DNA of 64,000 nt from CAWFGW01 sp963849955 (GCA_963849955.1 CAWKJU010000017.1:1-64000); one strand, 5' to 3'; shown: positions 9,750-18,592, numbered from the stretch's first letter. Notes: generated by a model from the letters alone, not told the origin. Made by a program: numbers and translations.

Positions 9750-11186
9750 ATGATTAAGTTAGGATTGTCCCAGAACATGCAACAGAAGCTGTCTCCACAA
9801 CAGATTCAGTTCATAAAATTGTTGCAAGTACCAACCATGGAGTTGGAATCTCGAATAGAAGAGGAAATGGAAATCAACCCTGCTTTAGAAGAAGGGCAAG
9901 AGGAAGAGGAAAACTTTGATAGCAACGAAAATGATGAAGATGCTAAGAAAGAAGATGAAGAATTAAACTTAGATGACTACCTCGCACACGATGATATCGG
10001 TGGCTATAAAATGGCTGGCGACCGCGGTGGCGATGAAGAAGAACGTGAAACGCCAATTGTTAGTCAGGAGAGCTTCATTGAATCACTCATGGATCAAGTG
10101 GGTTTTTTGCGCTTAGACGACCGTAAAAAAAATATTGCAAAGCAACTTGTAGGTAGCATTGAAAGTGATGGTTATATCCGAAGAGATTTAGAAGCCATCG
10201 TTAATGATTTGGCTTTCGGGCAAAACATTGAAACGGAAGTCGAGGAATTAGAGGAGTTATTATATAAAATACAATCCTTCGACCCCCCTGGAATTGCTGC
10301 CCGCAGTCTTCAAGAATGTTTAATGATACAATTGGAGCGTAAGCCTCAAGAAGACATCATAGTCATTTTAGCACTCAAAATTTTAGATCAATGTTTCGAA
10401 GAGTTTACCAAGAAACACTATGATAAAATTTTAAAGAAACTGGATATTGATGAGGAGAACTTAAAAGAGGCTATCGAGTTGATTACAAAGTTAAATCCGA
10501 AGCCAGGTAGTTCTCAAGGTAACAGCGCGCGTGCGCAATATGTAATACCTGATTTTATTCTTACGAATGACAATGACAAATTACATCTAGCACTCAATGC
10601 TAGAAATGCTCCTGAATTACGTGTAAGTAGATCCTACACAGAGATGATGGATACGTACAACAGAGCAAAGGACAAAGACAAAAAAATGCGTGAGGCGGTG
10701 TCTTTTGTTAAACAGAAGCTCGACTCAGCAAAATGGTTTATTGATGCGATTAAACAGCGTCAGCAAACTTTGTTAAGAACAATGTCCGCAATTATGAAAC
10801 ACCAGCATGAGTTTTTCTTAACTGGTGATGAAGCCTCTTTGCGTCCCATGATTCTAAAAGATATCGCTGAAGAAATTTCGATGGATATTTCCACAGTTTC
10901 TCGTGTGGCTAATAGCAAAGCTATTCAAACAGAGTTTGGTGTATTCCCACTGAAGTATTTCTTTTCTGAAAGTTTAACCACAGATAGTGGTGAAGATGTA
11001 AGTAGCAAAGAAGTAAAATCGAAACTGAAAGATTTAATTGAAGCGGAGGATAAAAAGCGTCCCCTTTCAGATGATAAATTAGAAAAGGAATTGAAAAAAA
11101 TGGGATACAACATTGCAAGACGTACCGTTGCAAAGTATCGTGAGCAGTTGGATATTCCCGTAGCCCGTCTAAGAAAAGAGTTATAA
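9750..11186 (+). CDS. rpoN: RNA polymerase sigma-54 factor
   Basis: Sigma-54 directs core RNA polymerase to -24/-12 promoters that need an AAA+ activator. Region I (residues 1-50) is glutamine/leucine-rich, with LSPQQIQFIKLLQVPTMELE, where activators act. Region II (about 50-105) is very acidic. The core-binding and helix-turn-helix parts follow, and the RpoN box ARRTVAKYRE lies at residues 456-465, close to the C-terminus as expected. The length of 478 is normal. No enhancer-binding activator is in this window. The TAATG junction overlaps the next gene by one base. Confidence 0.97.
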   Translation: MIKLGLSQNMQQKLSPQQIQFIKLLQVPTMELESRIEEEMEINPALEEGQEEEENFDSNENDEDAKKEDEELNLDDYLAHDDIGGYKMAGDRGGDEEERETPIVSQESFIESLMDQVGFLRLDDRKKNIAKQLVGSIESDGYIRRDLEAIVNDLAFGQNIETEVEELEELLYKIQSFDPPGIAARSLQECLMIQLERKPQEDIIVILALKILDQCFEEFTKKHYDKILKKLDIDEENLKEAIELITKLNPKPGSSQGNSARAQYVIPDFILTNDNDKLHLALNARNAPELRVSRSYTEMMDTYNRAKDKDKKMREAVSFVKQKLDSAKWFIDAIKQRQQTLLRTMSAIMKHQHEFFLTGDEASLRPMILKDIAEEISMDISTVSRVANSKAIQTEFGVFPLKYFFSESLTTDSGEDVSSKEVKSKLKDLIEAEDKKRPLSDDKLEKELKKMGYNIARRTVAKYREQLDIPVARLRKEL

Positions 11187-11803
11187 TGCATATAGGTTCA
11201 AAAATACTTTCGTATGTAGTGAACCCACTATTTCTGACTACTTTTTTGTTTTATCTATTGACGGTGCATTTCCCGGTTATCATAGTGCCGAACCCCGTGC
11301 TTACAAAATTGCTATTGGGCGTTTTGTTTATTGTTACATTTATTTTACCTGTAGTTTCCTTCGCGTTCATGAAAAAAATGGGGGTCATTTCTGATATGAT
11401 GATTCCTATTCGAACCCAACGAATGCTTCCGCTATTGTATACCGCTGCAATATACGTGGCTGCCGGGATGATGATTTTCAGAGATAATAAACTAAATGAT
11501 TTCCGCATTTCAGAAATGCTATTTCTTGTGGCAGGGCTTATGATTGTAGCTGGTGTCATCACCCTTTACTGGAAAATTAGTGCGCATGCATTAGGTGTCG
11601 GTGGAATCGTTGGCGTATTGTTAAAGTTAGTATTTAGTTTCTACGGAATTGAATATATTTTTGCATTAATAGTGGGAATTATTGTCAGTGGGGTTGTTAT
11701 GAGTGCTCGTCTCTATTTAGGCGCACACACCTTAGCGCAAGTAGTAGCAGGATTTTTTCTAGGCGGGCTATATGCTTATATAGCTTCGATATACATCTTA
11801 TGA
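11186..11803 (+). CDS. Integral membrane protein with PAP2-like C-terminus
   Basis: A 205-residue protein with about six membrane helices. Near the C-terminus (about 172-190) is ARLYLGAHTLAQVVAGFFLG, which resembles the last PAP2 phosphatase motif SR-x5-H-x3-D but has Ala for Ser and Gln for Asp. No PSGH motif is present, so phosphatase activity is doubtful. It overlaps rpoN by one base upstream and the archaemetzincin gene by four bases downstream, so the three are probably one transcription unit. The role is unknown. Confidence 0.75.
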   Translation: MHIGSKILSYVVNPLFLTTFLFYLLTVHFPVIIVPNPVLTKLLLGVLFIVTFILPVVSFAFMKKMGVISDMMIPIRTQRMLPLLYTAAIYVAAGMMIFRDNKLNDFRISEMLFLVAGLMIVAGVITLYWKISAHALGVGGIVGVLLKLVFSFYGIEYIFALIVGIIVSGVVMSARLYLGAHTLAQVVAGFFLGGLYAYIASIYIL

Positions 11804-12408
11804 GGTTATATGGATGGATATTGATTTTCAGTTGTACGATAATAGCTTGTTCACGAACTGAAAATAAAATAGCAATACAACCATTGGGCAATGTACCCAC
11901 TGAAATTTTAGATTCAATACAACATGCTTTAAAACGAGAGACACATCATCAAATAGTGATGTTTAAACCCATAGCAGTACCTAATAGATTTACTACTATG
12001 GTAAAATCAACTCGCTATCGTGCAGATTCTATAATACATCATCTAAAAAAAATTCAACCTGATTCTATAGATTATACCATAGGTGTTACTTTAAAAGATA
12101 TTTCTTGCACAAAAAAAGAAAATGGGGAGATCAAAAAACCTACGTCCAAATACGCTGACTGGGGTATTTGTGGTTTAGGCTTTTTAAATGGTCCTACTTG
12201 TGTTATCTCTACTTTCAGAATTAAGCATAAGGATAAATCCACCTTCTATTCACGGCTACAAAAATTATCGGTTCACGAGATTGGTCATAACGCTGGACTA
12301 CCACATTGCAGTAATGAAAATTGTGTTATGAGGGATGCGGCAGAATCAGTTTCAACAATTGATAATGTAAAGTCTTATTATTGCTTGAATTGCAAAAAGA
12401 AACTCTGA
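11800..12408 (+). CDS. Lipoprotein archaemetzincin-like zinc metalloprotease (peptidase family M54)
   Basis: The C-terminus carries the complete archaemetzincin signature: HEIGHNAGLPH at residues 159-169, then C170, four residues, C175, V-M177 (Met-turn), 17 residues, and C195-x2-C198. This is the HExxHxxGxxHC-x4-C-x-M-x17-CxxC pattern of family M54: three histidines bind the catalytic zinc and four cysteines a structural zinc. The N-terminus has a lipoprotein signal with the lipobox-like IIAC around residue 17, so the protease is probably anchored outside the cytoplasm, unlike typical cytosolic archaemetzincins. It overlaps the preceding gene by ATGA. Substrates of the family are largely unknown. 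Confidence 0.88.
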   Translation: MRLYGWILIFSCTIIACSRTENKIAIQPLGNVPTEILDSIQHALKRETHHQIVMFKPIAVPNRFTTMVKSTRYRADSIIHHLKKIQPDSIDYTIGVTLKDISCTKKENGEIKKPTSKYADWGICGLGFLNGPTCVISTFRIKHKDKSTFYSRLQKLSVHEIGHNAGLPHCSNENCVMRDAAESVSTIDNVKSYYCLNCKKKL

Positions 12409-12498
12409 TTAAAATATTTATCTGCTCAACTTCTTTTGATGTTCAGTATGGTGCAGTTATATTACTAAACATCAGCTCGTCAATAACCCTAAATCATA

Positions 12499-13578
12499 AT
12501 GGAACCACTTAAAAACCAGTTTTTTAATTTTAGTTTCTACAGCCAACTCTCTCAGCATGTGAAAGAAGTTTATCCGAAGCTTAATATAACAGATTTTAGG
12601 TGTGCATTTGATGCGAGTGAAAAGCTCGAATTAATGGACCGAGTCAAGCAGGTGGGGCATGTGCTTTTCGAATTTTTGCCTGGTACTTATTTAGATAAAC
12701 TGTATTACATTAAAGAGTTAGGACCAAGGGTTACGGGCTTTCCAGGTATTTCGCTTCCCTTTTTTGTACAACACTACGGTGCTGACTATTTCGATGAATC
12801 AATGGAAGCGCTACATTATTTAACGCGCTTTTCAACTGCGGAATTTGCTATTAGACCTTTTATCAAAAGCGATCTTGAAAGGAGCATGGCTTTAATTTAC
12901 ACATGGACAAAAGATGAAAACGTTCATGTTAGAAGATTAGCTTCAGAAGGAACACGTCCTGCGTTACCATGGTCGTTTAAGTTTGATGCGTTTATTAAAA
13001 ACCCAGCATTAACCCTTCCTATCGTTGAAGCTTTGAAAGAAGATAAAGACCTCTATGTAAAAAAATCTGTCGGGAATCATTTAAACGATATATCAAAGCA
13101 TCACCCACAGCTGGTGGTAGATACGGTGAGTGCTTGGAATAAAAACAATGTGCATTCTCAGTGGATTGCCAAAAGGGCGGTTCGAACACTCATTAAAAAT
13201 AGCTTTACCCCCGCTTTCGGAATTATGGGGTTTGAAGCTAATCCGAAGTACTTAATCGAAGATTTTAAAATCAAAAACACTGCTGTAAAAATGGGGGAAT
13301 TCCTAGAATTTTCCTTTAGCTTAATTTCGCTGAAAAGAACCGAACAAAAGTTAAATATTGATTTTCAAATTGATTATTTAAAAAATAACGGAAAGCATCA
13401 ACCGAAAATCTTCAAATTAAAGGAGATAAGTCTTCATCCACATGAATCACTATTGATATCGAAAAAACAACTATTTAAGGAGTTTACAACCCGAAAACAC
13501 TATATGGGTATCCATGAGCTTTGCTTGATTATTAACGGTGTAAAATTCAACAAGATTACTTTTAATCTTACATCGTAA
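12499..13578 (+). CDS. DNA alkylation repair glycosylase, AlkC-type with Ig-like domain
   Basis: AlkC/AlkD-family HEAT-repeat glycosylases remove alkylated bases such as 3-methyladenine without base flipping. Residues about 1-240 are helical HEAT-like repeats with the family block NVHVRRLASEGTRPALPW (about 147-164), preceded by FAIRPFI. Residues about 245-359 are beta-rich and begin FEANPKYLIEDFKI; they look like the C-terminal Ig-like domain that sets AlkC apart from AlkD. The start ATG 12499 is preceded by 90 noncoding bases. It is a single gene on its own strand stretch, converging on the phosphatase gene. The subfamily call is inference from domain order. Confidence 0.82.
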   Translation: MEPLKNQFFNFSFYSQLSQHVKEVYPKLNITDFRCAFDASEKLELMDRVKQVGHVLFEFLPGTYLDKLYYIKELGPRVTGFPGISLPFFVQHYGADYFDESMEALHYLTRFSTAEFAIRPFIKSDLERSMALIYTWTKDENVHVRRLASEGTRPALPWSFKFDAFIKNPALTLPIVEALKEDKDLYVKKSVGNHLNDISKHHPQLVVDTVSAWNKNNVHSQWIAKRAVRTLIKNSFTPAFGIMGFEANPKYLIEDFKIKNTAVKMGEFLEFSFSLISLKRTEQKLNIDFQIDYLKNNGKHQPKIFKLKEISLHPHESLLISKKQLFKEFTTRKHYMGIHELCLIINGVKFNKITFNLTS

Positions 13579-13599
13579 TCCTTTTTTAGTAATAATGTA

Positions 13600-15534
13600 T
13601 CATATTTTTAACCCAACAACACAGATATCATCTACTTGTGAGCTATCTCCTTTCCATATATTTATAAAAGAAATCAATGCTTCTTTTTGGTCTTCCATGG
13701 AATCGAGTTTACCGATTTCTAAAATCACTTTTTTTAAACCTCCTTTCATCAATTTCTTATTAGTAACCCCATTGAATTGATCTGCATATCCATCCGTAAA
13801 CTGATAGATAATGTCACCTTTTTCAAGTTTTATCTCATGAAGTGTGAATGGTTTTTTAATTTTCGTATCGCAGCAACCAATGGGTCTTCTATTCGGCTTA
13901 AATTCAAGTATTTTTGAGTCCCTTAAAATCCAAACAGGGTTATTAGCTCCCGCCCATTGGAGTGTGTTATAGTTGGTATCTAGGCAACAAATTGAAATAT
14001 CCATACCATCGTTTAAGTAACTATCTCCTTTCTGAAATGCTTGTTCTACTAAGTCAGCAACTCGATCCAAGATCTTCGATGGAACCACAATACCTTCTTC
14101 CTTTACTGCTTTATTGAGCGCATTAAAACAGACTAAAGAAACCATTGCTCCTGGCACCCCGTGTCCAGTGCAATCGGCCACGGCAAATAACACAAAATTA
14201 TTCTCTACTGCTGAATTATCTGTTTTGTTAAAGCTATGCATCCAATAAAAATCTCCTGCTACAATAGCCTTAGGCATGTAATAGATGAATGACTCAAGGA
14301 AATATTTTTTTACCAGTTTTCCTTCTGGCAGTTTCGTTTCTTGCACTTTTTTAGCATAGCGAATAGAACTCCGAAGATCATCAATTTTTAATTCTAGTTG
14401 TCTTTTGGCTTGAACCAGTTCTTTAGTTCTTGTCATAAAACCATACTCCAAAGTTTCTTTTAAATCATTAAGTTTCTTTAAAGTTATCAGTTCTTTTGAC
14501 CTATAATTTGTTATAATAATTGCCGTCATTATGCTCACAATTATTGACATTATAATATATTTAATTGATTCTCTTTCAATACCTTGCGCACGGTTATCAA
14601 GCATAGTGTCATCAATAAAAGAGACCATTACCCATGATGTCTCATCTTTATTGATTCGTTTAGAAAGCTTTTTTTCTATCTGTGAGTTGAAATTATAAGG
14701 GTAAATCCTTTTAAAGGAAAGAAAGCCATTAGGTAAGACAATGCTTTCTTGACTTTTTTGATTTACTTGTCTCCAAACATTCGGAAAATAAGACTCAAAG
14801 TCTTTATTACTATCGTCTCGAACAAAAGAAAACTTCTCATACGAAGCTGGTCCTGCTAAAATGCTGCCTTGCTCATTTAATAAAAAAAACTCCGATTGGT
14901 TTATTGAATTTATATTTTTGAGGTTTTTAATGAAGTTGTTGGCTTTGAAATTTAGGACGAGAACACCCTGTTTTTTGCCGTTGATCAGTATAGGGGTACC
15001 AACTCGTATCATTGGATTAAAGGGGAGTTCAATTTGCCCATTTTCGATATTAAGATCCAATCTTGATATATAAACCTCTCCCTCATTCAATGCCAGGGTG
15101 TTTTTGAAATAATCTCTATGCCGTTTATTTTGTAAATTATGCTTGTTCACAAGTGTAATTACAGAATCATTTTGATTGATTCGAATCAATTCATCACCAT
15201 TTATGTCAATAAACCGAACTTGTTCATAATTAAAGTTGGAACGGGTGAAGTTTTTTAAATCCTCGATAGCGTATAAACTATCTTTGCGGTCTAATATAAA
15301 CTGTTTCAAAGATCGCTGGTTCGATAAGAACTCAATATCCGTCACTAAAGGAATGAATGTTTTTGATACATAGTTTTCTTTCAAATGAAATTGGTGTAAA
15401 GCGTTATTATGAAGCAAATTATATAATTCAGATGTTCGTGTATCAAAGTGATATTTGATACAGACTAATGATATAGCCTCCATTATAATAAATACAATGA
15501 AAAAAATGCGGATGGTACGAAAGTGCCTCTTCAT
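13600..15534 (-). CDS. Membrane-anchored PP2C/SpoIIE-type protein phosphatase with periplasmic sensor domain
   Basis: This looks like a sensor phosphatase of the RsbU/SpoIIE type, which dephosphorylates serine/threonine on a partner such as an anti-anti-sigma factor. A membrane helix near residues 10-28 and a second near 320-345 bracket a Cache-like periplasmic sensor of about 290 residues. A short coiled coil (350-400) leads to the phosphatase domain (about 425-640), with metal-binding VAGDFYW, ADCTGHGVPGAMVS and DDICVVG. The start is taken at ATG 15534; a TTG sits one codon upstream. No anti-sigma or STAS gene is adjacent, so the target is unknown. Confidence 0.88.
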   Translation of the reverse strand: MKRHFRTIRIFFIVFIIMEAISLVCIKYHFDTRTSELYNLLHNNALHQFHLKENYVSKTFIPLVTDIEFLSNQRSLKQFILDRKDSLYAIEDLKNFTRSNFNYEQVRFIDINGDELIRINQNDSVITLVNKHNLQNKRHRDYFKNTLALNEGEVYISRLDLNIENGQIELPFNPMIRVGTPILINGKKQGVLVLNFKANNFIKNLKNINSINQSEFFLLNEQGSILAGPASYEKFSFVRDDSNKDFESYFPNVWRQVNQKSQESIVLPNGFLSFKRIYPYNFNSQIEKKLSKRINKDETSWVMVSFIDDTMLDNRAQGIERESIKYIIMSIIVSIMTAIIITNYRSKELITLKKLNDLKETLEYGFMTRTKELVQAKRQLELKIDDLRSSIRYAKKVQETKLPEGKLVKKYFLESFIYYMPKAIVAGDFYWMHSFNKTDNSAVENNFVLFAVADCTGHGVPGAMVSLVCFNALNKAVKEEGIVVPSKILDRVADLVEQAFQKGDSYLNDGMDISICCLDTNYNTLQWAGANNPVWILRDSKILEFKPNRRPIGCCDTKIKKPFTLHEIKLEKGDIIYQFTDGYADQFNGVTNKKLMKGGLKKVILEIGKLDSMEDQKEALISFINIWKGDSSQVDDICVVGLKI

Positions 15535-15710
15535 CAAAATAAAAATTTGGAAATAATACTTAATTTAAGCGAGTTCACTTTACAACTGCAAAAGAAAAAA
15601 ATTATATTTTCAGTACGTGTTTTTTAGGAAGCAAAAAAAATACTCCTAGGTATTATTGAAACAACTAATATTAACTTTTAGCTGTTTTATTACATTTGAA
15701 AAAATAAACT

Positions 15711-15788
15711 ACCTCAACAGATTTTATTCCATTCGACCAAATTAATTCGAATTGACAGCATCAACCGGATAAATAAACCTGTTGAGGT
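15711..15788. repeat. Long-loop inverted repeat downstream of the Old Yellow Enzyme gene
   Basis: ACCTCAACAG at 15711-15720 pairs perfectly with CTGTTGAGGT at 15779-15788, 58 bases apart, and T/A-rich flanks outside the arms extend the pairing weakly. A nested ATTCGA/TCGAAT pair lies inside. It begins 17 bases past the stop codon of the minus-strand oxidoreductase gene, and a T-rich stretch follows the distal arm on that strand, so a structured 3' end or terminator is possible. Confidence 0.4.
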
Positions 15789-15804
15789 GTTTGTTATTTT
15801 ATTA

Positions 15805-16878
15805 TTACAAAGTAGGGTAATCGGTATAACCTTCAGCCCCTGGTGTGTAGAACAAATCAGAATTGGGTTCAGCAATTTTGGCGTCTTTTTCCATTCGTTC
15901 AACCAAATCAGGGTTTGAAATAAATGGTCTTCCAAAGGAAACAAGATCTCCTTTATCAGCTTCCAAGTCTTTTTCCGCTCGAGCTTTATCATATCCTCCA
16001 CTGAGGATGTAGGGGCCAGAAAAATTATCCCGAATTAATTTTTTCATGCTATCCGGAACTTCTGGTGATCCCATGCTACTATGGTCTACAACATGAATAT
16101 ACAGTAGCCCCATTCCTGAAACTTGTCTAACTAAAAACTTGTAGGTTTCTTCAATGGAATCAAACGCTCCTGTTCCATTAAAAACGCCATACGGGGAAAT
16201 CCGCATTCCTACTTTTTCATTTCCAATGGCTTCGATTATTTTTTCCGTTACTTCTAAGGCAAAACGTAAGTTTCTCTCTACCGAAGAACCATATTTATCT
16301 TTTCTGTGATTGGTAATAGGATTTATAAATTGTTCGATTAGGTATCCATTTGCCGCATGAATTTCTACTCCATCAAATCCTGCTGCGATAGCATTTTTTG
16401 CTCCCTTTACATACTCACCAATAGCCGCACTAATTTCATTAATACTCATACCATGTGGTACAGGAAAGTCTTGCATTCCATTTTCGTCAGTATACATCTG
16501 GTCTGGTGCTGCTAGTTCTGATGGACCTAAGACCCTTGCTCCAACAGGTAGATTATCCGGGTGAGAAACTCTACCAGTGTGCATTAATTGGAGGAAAATT
16601 TTACCTCCTTTTTCATGTACAGCAGATGTTGTTTTTTTCCATCCGTCTATCTGTTCTTGGTTAAAAACACCAGGAATTCGTGGATAGCCTAAGCCATTAG
16701 GTGAAGGTGATGTGCCTTCAGTAATGATTAAGCCCGCACCACTTCTCTGACTATAATACTCAGCCATCAATTCATTTGGTATATTATCTATGGCTCTACT
16801 TCTGGTCATTGGAGCCATTACCACCCTATTTTTTAGTTTAAGATCTCCCAACCTAAAAGTTGAAAATAATTTGCTCAT
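15805..16878 (-). CDS. Alkene reductase / NADH:flavin oxidoreductase, Old Yellow Enzyme family
   Basis: FMN-dependent ene-reductase that reduces electrophilic alkenes (for example unsaturated aldehydes, maleimides, nitro compounds) with NAD(P)H. A TIM-barrel of 357 residues starts with the family block LKNRVVMAPMTRSR. It has LQLMHTGRVSHP, a GVEIHAANGYLIEQF motif whose His and Asn hold the substrate, and NHRKDKYGSSVERNLRF. The absence of a C-terminal iron-sulfur/FAD extension makes it a classical OYE like NemA. Directly before the start codon is a 38-bp palindrome, and the upstream same-strand genes are a WYL regulator and a GyrI-like protein, so transcription is probably controlled by the neighbouring regulator (inference). 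Confidence 0.93.
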   Translation of the reverse strand: MSKLFSTFRLGDLKLKNRVVMAPMTRSRAIDNIPNELMAEYYSQRSGAGLIITEGTSPSPNGLGYPRIPGVFNQEQIDGWKKTTSAVHEKGGKIFLQLMHTGRVSHPDNLPVGARVLGPSELAAPDQMYTDENGMQDFPVPHGMSINEISAAIGEYVKGAKNAIAAGFDGVEIHAANGYLIEQFINPITNHRKDKYGSSVERNLRFALEVTEKIIEAIGNEKVGMRISPYGVFNGTGAFDSIEETYKFLVRQVSGMGLLYIHVVDHSSMGSPEVPDSMKKLIRDNFSGPYILSGGYDKARAEKDLEADKGDLVSFGRPFISNPDLVERMEKDAKIAEPNSDLFYTPGAEGYTDYPTL

Positions 16879-16887
16879 ATATGTGTT

Positions 16888-16925
16888 TGTTTTAATGTTT
16901 AAAGAATTCTTTAAACATTAAAACA
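16888..16925. promoter_or_regulatory. 38-bp perfect palindrome, candidate operator before the Old Yellow Enzyme gene
   Basis: Bases 16888-16906 are the exact reverse complement of 16907-16925, centred on GAATTC. Its edge is nine bases from the oxidoreductase ATG (16876-16878). The half-site reads TGTTTTAATGTTTAAAGAA. A perfect dyad this long in the leader of a gene next to a transcription factor suggests an operator; as RNA it would form a loopless hairpin over the ribosome site. Confidence 0.6.
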
Positions 16926-17035
16926 GTTGTGAGATTCAATGGTTTCAAAAATCCCTGTTTTATTTACAATCTGGTCTAAAAAAAAGCCTTCAACTCAAAT
17001 TATTGTAAATGGAAATTTTCTTGCACAAGGGAGAA

Positions 17036-17989
17036 TTAAGCATAGTTCTCATAAAGTCTGGTTGCCAACTCTTTCATTTTGATTTTTAGGATAAAGGGGG
17101 AAATAATAGTAACATTTGCTCCCAACATTAATAACCAATGAGCAAAATAACTTCGCTCGGCTGTAGCAAAATGCATTTCAATTCTATTACCTTTTTCTTC
17201 TTCTTTAACAACCCCCATGTAGAATTTGCTTGAATCAATATAGCGGGCAACTTCTTTATCGATTTCAATAACACACAACTCAAGTTCGGTGGTTTGAATT
17301 AATTGCTCTAAATATTCTTGAATACTTACCCGTTGTAATCGGGAGTAAGCAACATCCAGGACTTGCAGATTACTAATTCGATCTAACCTAAAGTCACGAT
17401 AATCATTTCTCATATGACAAAAAGCAATCAAATGCCAGCGACTATAATAAAAACACAAGCCGATGGGTTCAAGCTTCCGGCTGGTATGTTCACCCTTTCC
17501 GCCTGAATAATATTCAATGGCAATAATTTTAGAAGAGGCTAAAGCAGATTTTATTTGGTCTAGTTGCAGCTCTTCAATTCCTGATGTTGGTGACTTATTA
17601 GAAAAAGGATTGATCACGATATCATTTTCCAAGGTGTTTAATTCTTCTTTTTTCTCGGAATCTAAAACGGCTTTTACTTTAGTTAGTGCAGAATCAAAAT
17701 TAGAAGTAGTTTTTTTGTCAGTCATGTTGGCAACGAGTTTTCCTGCTAGCAAAAGTGCCCTGGCTTCTTCGTGTGTAAACATTACCGGTGGAATATGATA
17801 ACCTTCCATCAAAAAATAACCTATACCTGCTTCCGCCCCGATGGGAACACCTCCAGCCTCCAACGATCGAATATCTCTGTAAATTGTTCTTAAACTCACT
17901 TCAAAGCGAGTAGCCAAGTCCTCCGCTCGAACTACTCGTTTGCTTTGTAGTGTGGTAAGAATCGCTTGTAATCGGTCGATTCTATTCAT
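17036..17989 (-). CDS. HTH and WYL-domain transcriptional regulator (YafY type)
   Basis: A 317-residue DNA-binding protein. The N-terminal winged helix-turn-helix (about 1-60) has the typical RFEVSLRTIYRDIRSLEAGG recognition segment. The WYL domain (about 140-215) contains YYSRWHLIAFCHMRNDYRDFRLDRI, matching the ligand-sensing WYL consensus (here W-H-L), followed by the C-terminal extension (WCX). It lies six bases behind the GyrI-like gene on the same strand and is followed by the Old Yellow Enzyme gene after 157 bases. The likely target is the palindrome in that gap. Confidence 0.9.
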   Translation of the reverse strand: MNRIDRLQAILTTLQSKRVVRAEDLATRFEVSLRTIYRDIRSLEAGGVPIGAEAGIGYFLMEGYHIPPVMFTHEEARALLLAGKLVANMTDKKTTSNFDSALTKVKAVLDSEKKEELNTLENDIVINPFSNKSPTSGIEELQLDQIKSALASSKIIAIEYYSGGKGEHTSRKLEPIGLCFYYSRWHLIAFCHMRNDYRDFRLDRISNLQVLDVAYSRLQRVSIQEYLEQLIQTTELELCVIEIDKEVARYIDSSKFYMGVVKEEEKGNRIEMHFATAERSYFAHWLLMLGANVTIISPFILKIKMKELATRLYENYA

Positions 17990-17995
17990 TCCTTC

Positions 17996-18451
17996 TTAGT
18001 TGATTCCGATTTGAATCTCTGTAATATTTTCATCAGATGAAAAATCAACCCAATTTAAGTATACTTCTCTTATTTCACTGGTTGGCTGAATTTTATTCCA
18101 TTGCAGTTCTTTAAAAAGTTCGTCATACGTTTGCACAATATTTTCTATGCTCCCTTTATGAATATGCGTCATGCAGGTAATATGATTCGTTTGCTTTATT
18201 TGAAACTGGGTGGCTTTTAGTGTATCGTTTTCCACCACTGGCAATGCGATTTCCAAGTCAAACTCTTTATCCATATCACCAGTTGCTCCATAATAGATAA
18301 ACTCCAGCGGGCCGTTAGGTGTGATACCATTTTGTTGCACATCAGACATGAGAGAATTCACCAGTGGTTCTGATTCTTTAACTATTTTATTCAACGTAGT
18401 TTTTGTTGAAGCGACTAGTACATTTTTCGGTTGAATGGCTTTCTGTTCCAT
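17996..18451 (-). CDS. GyrI-like small-molecule-binding domain protein
   Basis: A 151-residue protein resembling the stand-alone AraC effector-binding / GyrI-like fold. The supporting pattern is PLEFIYYGAT, an acidic EIALPV strand, then a THIHKGSIENIVQTYDELF segment and REVYLNW near the C-terminus, which are the usual anchor points of this family. It has no DNA-binding domain. It is first in a probable operon with the WYL regulator six bases downstream and may bind hydrophobic or cationic ligands; family members include drug-binding proteins and hydrolases. Confidence 0.78.
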   Translation of the reverse strand: MEQKAIQPKNVLVASTKTTLNKIVKESEPLVNSLMSDVQQNGITPNGPLEFIYYGATGDMDKEFDLEIALPVVENDTLKATQFQIKQTNHITCMTHIHKGSIENIVQTYDELFKELQWNKIQPTSEIREVYLNWVDFSSDENITEIQIGIN

Positions 18452-18592
18452 GATTTATATTGATTTTAGGTTAGTAATAACCAAACATAAATCGGACTTG
18501 TGACAACAGTATGTCAGTAGCTTATTTTAAAAAAAATATTTCTTGAAAAGGATCAAAAAAACAAACCTCTTCCTTTATGGAATAAAATGATT

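Noticed and set aside
15714..16001. 95-codon minus-strand frame at the end of the Old Yellow Enzyme gene
   Set aside because: Mostly inside the oxidoreductase gene in another frame; the rest runs through the inverted repeat.
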